Both the position numbers and the translations under genes were made by a program. The notes under the pieces were generated by a model. The model saw nothing but the letters and a program-made list of their open reading frames with translations. It had not been told where the DNA came from and made no database searches. From Bacillota bacterium (GTDB lineage: Bacteria; Bacillota; Clostridia; Christensenellales; Christensenellaceae), in NCBI GenBank assembly GCA_023393165.1, contig JAEWMJ010000018.1, positions 140,454 to 204,453 of the forward strand: DNA of 64,000 bases. The letters are read 5' to 3'. Positions 58,354 to 64,000 of this stretch are shown in pieces (the stretch's first letter is position 1; every line of letters begins with the position of its first letter).

Positions 58354-60768
58354 ATGAGCGCTAGAAAAGTCAAACGCAGGCATAAAAATAAAAACAAAGC
58401 GAATGAGATCGGCGGCGTTTTGCTTATCGCATTGGGCGCATTGAGCATTGTTGCCGTTTATTTAAATTTTGACAGTGTTTTTGGCGACGGCCTTAAAAAG
58501 TTTATTTTCGGCCTGTTCGGCGCGGCTGGGTACGCTGTCCCGGTGATATTGATTGCAATAGGGGTAGTGGTAATTGCCGCGCGCAAAAAGAACGCCAACC
58601 CGGGCAAACTTCTACTGATCGTTCTTGTTCTTGTCTTTGTCATGTCTCTGCTTCATGTTTCCGTTGCTGAAAAGATCGGCACGTCGGGCGGGTTTGCAAG
58701 TTATGCGGGGGAATCCTACAAGGTAGGATCCATGGACCATGCCGGCGGCGGGGTCATAGGTTCTCTTCTGACATTTCTGTGCATGCTGTATCTTGGCGCG
58801 CCCGGCAGCTATATTGCGCTTCTAACCGCCATCGTGGTTTGCGTGATCGCTCTTACAAACCTTTCTCTGAAGAAAATGGGTGTTGGGATAGGAAATGCGG
58901 TAAAGAATAAATACGATGATTACAGGGCATGGGCGGAAGAATATAAGAAGAGCAGGCAGGACGCGGAGCTGTATGTGGAAGACCTGAACGAATCGGAGAA
59001 CGACCGGACTTTTGAAGAGAATCCCTTTGATATCAAGGTGGAAACCGGTCCCAACGAAATCAAACTGAGCCGTTTATATAAAGGTGCGCAAAAGGCGGAG
59101 CCGCGCATAGAGGTGAAAAGCTTCGACGAATTTTCGCAGGATATATCAATAGACGATGAGGACGAGCCCGAGCAGGATAACTTTAAAGATATATTTACAG
59201 GCAGCGATATCGAATTTGATGAAGAAGGTATTGCGGAGCAAAAGGAAAAAAGACGGATCATAGTGGACAAACCTTCTGATACGGAGAATGCTGTTGAATT
59301 CGAGCCGATCAAAGAAACGCCCGAATATTTCAAACCGCCGATCAGCCTGCTTGCCACTCCCAAAAGCAATCCGGGCAAAGGCAAGACGGTTGATATCAAA
59401 AAAAACGCCGATATGCTGGAGAATACGCTTTCCAGCTTTGGTATTGTAGCCAAGGTTGTGAGCGTGAGCAGAGGGCCGGTTGTAACCAGGTACGAACTGC
59501 AGCCCGCTCCCGGCGTAAAAGTCAGCAGGATTGTGAATCTGGCTGACGATATCGCATTAAATTTTGCCGTAGCCGGAGTGCGTATCGAGGCGCCGATTCC
59601 GGGAAAAGCTGCCGTAGGGATAGAAGTTCCGAACGAGGAAGTATTGTTTGTACCTATTCGCGAGCTTTTGGGCGCGGAGAAATTCAATACCTTAAAAAGC
59701 CCTGTTTCCTTTGCGCTTGGCAAGGATATTGCCGGTGAAAACGTATTCGGAGACATAAACAAGATGCCTCATCTGCTGATCGCCGGCGCGACCGGCTCGG
59801 GAAAGAGCGTTTGTGTAAATTCCCTGATTGTGAGCATTTTGTACAAGGCTACGCCCAAGGAAGTCAGGATGATAATGATCGATCCAAAGGTTGTGGAATT
59901 GAATGTCTTTAACAATATTCCGCACTTGCTTGCGCCTGTCGTCACCGATCCAAAGAAAGCCGCGTCTTCGATCAACTGGGCTGTAAATGAAATGACCATG
60001 CGCTACCGTATGTTCGCTCTGCAGGGCGCAAAAGACCTGCAGCGCTATAACGCAATTGTGGAAAAAGAAGGAAAAGAAAAACTTCCCGCGATACTGGTCA
60101 TCATAGATGAATTGGCCGATTTGATGATGGTCTCCGCAAAAGAAGTGGAAGACGCCATCTGCCGGATCGCACAGCTTGGCCGCGCCTGCGGCATTCATCT
60201 TGTGATAGCAACGCAGCGGCCTTCGGTGGACGTCATCACCGGCCTTATAAAGGCCAATATCCCGTCCAGAATTGCTTTTGCGGTATCCTCCCAGGTGGAT
60301 TCCAGAACGATACTGGACATTGCCGGAGCGGAAAAGCTTTTAGGACAGGGGGACATGCTATATTATCCCACAGGCGCGCCCAAGCCCATGCGCCTGCAAG
60401 GCTGCTTTATCAACGATAAAGAAGTGGAAGCGGTAACAAACTTTTTGAAAAACAATGTTCCTGCGGAATATGATGAAAAAGTGGTGGAAGGGCTGACAAA
60501 GGAAGCGGCAAACCCAATAGCCGGCGAAGAGGAGACGGACGACCTGCTGCAAAAGGCAGTGGAATTGGTTGTGGAATATGAACAGGCATCCATTTCCATG
60601 CTGCAGCGGCGCCTTCGCGTAGGTTATGCGCGCGCTGCCCGCCTGATCGATGAAATGGAGATCCGGGGGATTGTTTCGGGATTTGAGGGGAGCAAACCCA
60701 GGCAGGTTCTGATCAATAAACAGGATCTTGATAAATTGTTTAATACCCAAGCGGAAGGTGAAATGTAA
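58354..60768 (+). CDS. ftsK: DNA translocase FtsK/SpoIIIE
   Basis: A hexameric DNA pump that clears chromosome from the septum; in spore formers the SpoIIIE version moves DNA into the forespore. The 804-residue protein has four N-terminal membrane helices (about 22-170), an acidic linker, the alpha-beta motor with Walker A LIAGATGSGKSVCVNSL (about 478), ILVIIDELADLMM and IATQRPSVDVITGLIKANIP, and a C-terminal gamma winged helix (about 730-795). I cannot separate FtsK from SpoIIIE by sequence alone. Confidence 0.95.
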   Translation: MSARKVKRRHKNKNKANEIGGVLLIALGALSIVAVYLNFDSVFGDGLKKFIFGLFGAAGYAVPVILIAIGVVVIAARKKNANPGKLLLIVLVLVFVMSLLHVSVAEKIGTSGGFASYAGESYKVGSMDHAGGGVIGSLLTFLCMLYLGAPGSYIALLTAIVVCVIALTNLSLKKMGVGIGNAVKNKYDDYRAWAEEYKKSRQDAELYVEDLNESENDRTFEENPFDIKVETGPNEIKLSRLYKGAQKAEPRIEVKSFDEFSQDISIDDEDEPEQDNFKDIFTGSDIEFDEEGIAEQKEKRRIIVDKPSDTENAVEFEPIKETPEYFKPPISLLATPKSNPGKGKTVDIKKNADMLENTLSSFGIVAKVVSVSRGPVVTRYELQPAPGVKVSRIVNLADDIALNFAVAGVRIEAPIPGKAAVGIEVPNEEVLFVPIRELLGAEKFNTLKSPVSFALGKDIAGENVFGDINKMPHLLIAGATGSGKSVCVNSLIVSILYKATPKEVRMIMIDPKVVELNVFNNIPHLLAPVVTDPKKAASSINWAVNEMTMRYRMFALQGAKDLQRYNAIVEKEGKEKLPAILVIIDELADLMMVSAKEVEDAICRIAQLGRACGIHLVIATQRPSVDVITGLIKANIPSRIAFAVSSQVDSRTILDIAGAEKLLGQGDMLYYPTGAPKPMRLQGCFINDKEVEAVTNFLKNNVPAEYDEKVVEGLTKEAANPIAGEEETDDLLQKAVELVVEYEQASISMLQRRLRVGYARAARLIDEMEIRGIVSGFEGSKPRQVLINKQDLDKLFNTQAEGEM

Positions 60769-62094
60769 ATGCGAATAAAGATTGGGGTAATATCGCTTGG
60801 CTGTTCAAAAAACCGGGTGGATACCGAGACGATGCTTGGCGCGCTGTCCGAAGATTTTGAATTTGTGAATACCATTGAAGCGGCGGATATTGCCATCATA
60901 AACACTTGTTCTTTTATTAACGACGCAAAAGAAGAATCGATCAACACGATACTGGAAGCCGAGCAACAGAAAAAATTCGGAAAATTGAAGGGCATCATCG
61001 TTACCGGTTGCCTGACCGAAAGATTTCACGACGAGCTTTCACAGCTCATGCCCCGGGTAGACGCGTTTTTGGGCGTAGCTGCTTACAAGGATATAGTTAA
61101 GGCCGTATATACGGTTGTGAATGGCGAGAAATACGTAAGTTATGAAGACCTTACAATACCGGAACATTTTCTTCCAAGGATCGTTACAACTCCCAAACCG
61201 ACGGCTTATGTGAAAATAGCGGAAGGATGCGACAACAACTGCTCTTACTGCGTGATTCCGCATATCCGCGGACCTCTGCAAAGCAGAAAGATGGAAGATA
61301 TTCTTTCGGAAACGCATACGCTGGTTGAAAACGGATACACCGAGATCATTTTTATCGCGCAGGATACCACAGAATACGGCAGGGACCTGTATGGAATCTC
61401 CAAACTGCCTGAATTGCTGGACAAGGCTGCTCAAATACCCGGTTTAAAATGGCTGCGGATCTTATACTGTTACCCCGAGCGCATTACGGAAGAGCTGATC
61501 GATACGATGCTCAGGCATGAAAATATTGTAAAATATATCGATATGCCTATTCAGCATTTTGATAATGAAATCCTGTCTGCGATGAACAGGCGGAATACCT
61601 ATGAAACCACCGAAAAAATAATAGAGATGATCCGTTCAAAATCGGACGGGTTTATATTGCGCACAACACTCATCACAGGATTCCCCGGGGAATCCAGGCG
61701 TGCTTTGAAAATCATGTACGACGCGCTTCATAAGTTCCAGTTCGACCGCGTGGGCGTTTTTAAATATTCCCAGGAAGAAGGGACCCCGGCGGGAGAAATG
61801 GACGGGCAGGTATCCGAGGACGAAAAGGAATTCAGGAGAGACGCGCTGGTCACCGTTCAGGCCGGAATATCCCTGGCTAAAAACAAATTGCGCATAGGTA
61901 TGAAATACGAGGTTTTGGTGGAAGGATTTGACAAGGAATCCGGGCTGTATTACGGACGTTCCTATGCGGAAGCGCCTGATATTGACGGAAAGATATTTAT
62001 CAGTACAACTGAAAAACTTGCTGAAGGCAGTTTCTATAAGGTCTGCATTACACACGGCTATCACTACGATCTTAAGGGAGAATTGTGTTCATGA
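60769..62094 (+). CDS. rimO: Ribosomal protein uS12 methylthiotransferase RimO
   Basis: RimO is a radical SAM enzyme that methylthiolates an Asp of uS12. The 441-residue protein has the N-terminal UPF0004 domain (ISLGCSKNRVDTETMLG, INTCSFINDAKEES, VTGCLTERF: three Cys of the auxiliary cluster), the radical SAM CDNNCSYCVIPHIRG (about 149), and a TRAM domain. The CSKNRVD phrase separates RimO from MiaB. The start directly follows the ftsK stop and it overlaps pgsA by four bases. Confidence 0.95.
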   Translation: MRIKIGVISLGCSKNRVDTETMLGALSEDFEFVNTIEAADIAIINTCSFINDAKEESINTILEAEQQKKFGKLKGIIVTGCLTERFHDELSQLMPRVDAFLGVAAYKDIVKAVYTVVNGEKYVSYEDLTIPEHFLPRIVTTPKPTAYVKIAEGCDNNCSYCVIPHIRGPLQSRKMEDILSETHTLVENGYTEIIFIAQDTTEYGRDLYGISKLPELLDKAAQIPGLKWLRILYCYPERITEELIDTMLRHENIVKYIDMPIQHFDNEILSAMNRRNTYETTEKIIEMIRSKSDGFILRTTLITGFPGESRRALKIMYDALHKFQFDRVGVFKYSQEEGTPAGEMDGQVSEDEKEFRRDALVTVQAGISLAKNKLRIGMKYEVLVEGFDKESGLYYGRSYAEAPDIDGKIFISTTEKLAEGSFYKVCITHGYHYDLKGELCS

Positions 62095-62663
62095 ATATAC
62101 CGAATGTCCTCACCATCATAAGAGTTTTGCTGATCCCCGTATTTGTTGCGTTTTATTTTATCAACATGCCGTATTGGTATGCCTGGGCTGGACTCATCTT
62201 TGTTATCGCATCGTTTACGGACTGGCTGGACGGTTACCTGGCGCGCAAATGGAACCAGGTTACAACGTTCGGCAAATTTGTAGACCCCATTGCGGACAAA
62301 CTTTTGGTGCTGGCCGCATTGCTTCTGCTGCTGGTTTGGGGAAAGCTGGGAGAAGGATTCGGATTGCCGAGCGGGATCGGCCTGCTGACAGTGCTGATAC
62401 TCTTGTCGAGGGAGTTCATTATCAGCGGATTCCGTCTGGTTGCGGCATCCAAGGGCGTTGTGATCGCGGCGGACAAATCGGGAAAATTGAAGACGGCTCT
62501 GCAGATGGTTTCGATTACACTGCTGCTGTTCAACGGACTTTTATTCGGAGATACCGGAATCTGGATAGGCCTCATTCTGATCTATGCAAGCGTAGTCATT
62601 TCGATATATTCATGCATCGAATATATTGTCAAAAATAAGCAAGTTTTAAAGGAAAACGAATAG
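62091..62663 (+). CDS. pgsA: CDP-diacylglycerol-glycerol-3-phosphate 3-phosphatidyltransferase
   Basis: PgsA makes phosphatidylglycerophosphate, the precursor of PG and cardiolipin, from the CDP-diacylglycerol made by CdsA. The 190-residue membrane protein begins MNIPNVLTIIRVLLIP and has the CDP-alcohol phosphotransferase motif DWLDGYLARKWNQVTTFGKF then VDPIADKLL (D-G-x2-A-R-x8-G-x3-D-x3-D). Start ATG 62091 forms an ATGA overlap with rimO; GGGAG lies upstream. The rimO-pgsA-recA order recurs in Clostridia. Confidence 0.96.
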   Translation: MNIPNVLTIIRVLLIPVFVAFYFINMPYWYAWAGLIFVIASFTDWLDGYLARKWNQVTTFGKFVDPIADKLLVLAALLLLLVWGKLGEGFGLPSGIGLLTVLILLSREFIISGFRLVAASKGVVIAADKSGKLKTALQMVSITLLLFNGLLFGDTGIWIGLILIYASVVISIYSCIEYIVKNKQVLKENE

Positions 62664-62674
62664 GGGGATCAAAT

Positions 62675-63694
62675 ATGGAAAAAGATAAGGCGCTGCAAAT
62701 GGCTCTGTCGCAAATTGAAAAACAATTCGGTCACGGAGCGATCATGAAACTTGGAGATTCGGAAAAAGATTTCAGCATAGAAGTTATACCGTCCGGATGC
62801 CTTGAACTCGATATTGCCCTTGGCGTGGGCGGTATTCCCAAGGGCAGGATCATAGAAATCTATGGGCCGGAGTCGTCCGGCAAAACAACCGTAGCGCTGC
62901 ATATGATCGCTGAAAGCCAGAAACTGGGCGGCGCGGCGGCGTTTATAGATGCGGAGCATGCTCTTGATCCCACATACGCAAAAAACCTTGGCGTAGATAC
63001 CGACAACCTGTACGTATCCCAACCCGATACCGGAGAGCAGGCGCTCGAAATTGCGGAAGCGCTTGTCAGAAGCGGCGCTATAGATATCGTAGTAGTGGAC
63101 TCGGTGGCTGCACTTGTTCCAAAGGCTGAAATAGAAGGCCTGATGGGAGATTCCCATGTGGGACTTCAGGCGCGGCTCATGTCTCAGGCGCTCCGTAAAC
63201 TCGCGGGCGTTATCAGCAAATCAAACGCGGTAGTCGTATTTATCAACCAATTAAGAGATAAGGTTGGCGTAATGTTTGGCTCTCCCGAAACTACGACCGG
63301 CGGAAAGGCGCTTAAATTTTATGCATCCATAAGGCTTGATGTGCGCAAGATTGAGACAATCAAGGTTGGCGATAACATAATCGGAAACAGAACGCGTATC
63401 AAGGTCGTAAAAAACAAGGTATCGCCTCCGTTTAAGGTAGCTGAATTCGAGATATACTATGGCGAGGGTATTTCCCAGGAAGCGAGCATACTGAATCTGG
63501 GTATCCAGGTAGGCGTGATTAATAAGTCGGGCGCCTGGCTTTCGTACAACAACGAAAAGATCGGCCAGGGGCGTGAAAACGCGCGGCAGTATTTGATCGA
63601 GCATCCCGAAGTCGCGGCGGAAATCAAAGAAGCGATATTAAAACAGTTCAACCTGGGAGACGCTGATGAAACGCCGCAGCTTGAAAACGAATAA
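62675..63694 (+). CDS. recA: Recombinase RecA
   Basis: RecA forms filaments on single-stranded DNA for strand exchange and SOS induction. The 339-residue protein has Walker A GPESSGKTTVALHMIAE (about 64), FIDAEHALDP, VDSVAALVPKAEIEG with the L1 loop, INQLRDKVGVMFGSPETT (L2) and a short acidic tail (ADETPQLENE). AGGGGG precedes the ATG. I saw no clear LexA box before it; the gene is transcribed within the ftsK operon. A promoter-like pair lies in its last codons. Confidence 0.98.
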   Translation: MEKDKALQMALSQIEKQFGHGAIMKLGDSEKDFSIEVIPSGCLELDIALGVGGIPKGRIIEIYGPESSGKTTVALHMIAESQKLGGAAAFIDAEHALDPTYAKNLGVDTDNLYVSQPDTGEQALEIAEALVRSGAIDIVVVDSVAALVPKAEIEGLMGDSHVGLQARLMSQALRKLAGVISKSNAVVVFINQLRDKVGVMFGSPETTTGGKALKFYASIRLDVRKIETIKVGDNIIGNRTRIKVVKNKVSPPFKVAEFEIYYGEGISQEASILNLGIQVGVINKSGAWLSYNNEKIGQGRENARQYLIEHPEVAAEIKEAILKQFNLGDADETPQLENE

Positions 63695-63709
63695 AAAATA
63701 GTGTATAAT
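63681..63709 (+). promoter_or_regulatory. Promoter P1 in the recA 3' end
   Basis: TTGAAA (63681-63686), 17-base spacer, TATAAT (63704-63709). The final bases AAAAATAGTGTATAAT are identical to those of promoter P2 about 102 bases downstream. A transcript from here would meet the hairpin at 63727-63759 within about 20 bases. Confidence 0.6.
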
Positions 63710-63726
63710 CCAATCTTGCCTGAATC

Positions 63727-63759
63727 CAAAGCTGAAAAACATCTGTTTTTTCAGCTTTG
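63727..63759. terminator. Hairpin between twin promoters after recA
   Basis: CAAAGCTGAAAAAC (63727-63740) and GTTTTTTCAGCTTTG (63745-63759) pair with one bulged T and loop ATCT. The T run lies inside the right arm rather than after it. It may end recA transcripts and insulate the RNA gene downstream. Confidence 0.6.
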
Positions 63760-63782
63760 ATTGTCAGAGCAAATGTGCGAAC

Positions 63783-63811
63783 TTGAAAAGTTCAGAAAAA
63801 TAGTGTATAAT
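63783..63811 (+). promoter_or_regulatory. Consensus SigA promoter P2 of the terminal RNA
   Basis: TTGAAA (63783-63788), 17-base spacer, TATAAT (63806-63811). Predicted start near 63818. No ORF with a ribosome binding site follows before the window ends. Confidence 0.85.
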
Positions 63812-63817
63812 TCATCA

Positions 63818-64000
63818 GGTGGTGCAGTATTCTAGTCGGTACTGCCGGTTGTAAGACGGGCCTAAAAATCCGTTAAAGGGCACATCGATGAAGTTCCTTG
63901 TGTTGGCTGCTGACGCCCCGTTGGGAGCTGATGCTGGGAGTTAAGAAAGAAGGGCGATCCATAAGGGCATATGGGCGTTGACCCCGCTTTCGTGGAGACC
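63818..64000 (+). ncRNA. Candidate structured non-coding RNA, 3' end outside window
   Basis: At least 183 bases follow promoter P2 with no convincing ORF. Local pairs: GCAGTA/TACTGC (about 63824-63846), ACGG/CCGT (about 63856-63874), CACA/TGTG (about 63881-63903), and a long-range pairing of GACGCCC (near 63913) with GGGCGTT (near 63972). I do not recognise the family. It is not tmRNA or RNase P by its motifs. A 6S-like RNA or the leader of a gene beyond the window are possible. The RNA is cut by the window end. Confidence 0.6.

Noticed and set aside
63818..64000. tmRNA or RNase P RNA after recA
   Set aside because: No tRNA-like 5' end and tag frame of tmRNA, and none of the conserved RNase P core sequences that I can recall; left as unassigned RNA.

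Overview
The window reads as a chromosomal core segment of a low-to-mid GC, endospore-forming member of the Bacillota (class Clostridia). The evidence is a Gram-positive PolC replicase, a sigK sporulation sigma factor, sleB/ypeB germination genes, the remains of spoIIR, the non-mevalonate genes dxr and ispG, and gene orders typical of Clostridia (pyrH-frr-uppS-cdsA-dxr-rseP-ispG-polC; ylxM-ffh-rpsP-khpA-rimM-trmD-rplS-rbgA-rnhB-yraN; comM-dprA-topA-trmFO-hslVU). I cannot assign a genus. Almost every gene is on the + strand and many overlap by 1-50 bases, so the region is a chain of long operons. I see no rRNA, tRNA, CRISPR array, prophage or classical defence island.

Layout. 1-10830: UMP kinase (5' cut), ribosome recycling factor, then envelope precursor and MEP isoprenoid genes, the site-2 protease RseP and PolC. 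10900-13210: secD-secF with their own promoter and terminator. 13216-20440: recJ, relA, dtd, an MBL-fold hydrolase and hemZ, separated by copies of a hairpin repeat (family A), then a DUF559 nuclease-like gene wedged between inverted family-B repeats. 20745-28772: hisS-aspS from a consensus promoter, an RseC-like membrane protein, smc and ftsY. 28773-31700: a structured intergenic region and the minus-strand group spoIIR (broken)-sleB-ypeB. 31860-38082: SRP and ribosome-maturation genes, with a 500-base repeat cluster between rplS and rbgA. 38143-42119: a membrane glycosylation island (two GT-C enzymes and GtrA) set into the usual yraN-comM junction. 42136-50266: comM, dprA, topA, trmFO, hslV, hslU. 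50362-55653: RNase J, a YlbF-family protein, mltG, a U32 protein and sigK. 55838-63694: an endonuclease IV-like protein, a minimal M24 peptidase, efp, ftsK, rimO, pgsA, recA. 63783-64000: a consensus promoter driving a structured, apparently non-coding RNA that runs off the window.

The most unusual material lies between the genes. Eight copies of family A form long hairpins whose two arms change together from copy to copy (covariation), and several copies touch or enter coding ends (hemZ, recJ). Family B is a CACCTC-ended repeat. One pair forms a MITE-like unit, and an inverted pair brackets the DUF559 gene to within a few bases, a layout like that of REP-associated transposases. Family C is a third dispersed repeat. 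Other points are an apparent AUC start codon for hisS, a three-lesion spoIIR pseudogene, a PMT-type glycosyltransferase with a discoidin-like insertion, a lysine-rich histone-like tail on TopA, and twin near-identical promoters around the end of recA. All calls come from reading the sequence; no database search was run.
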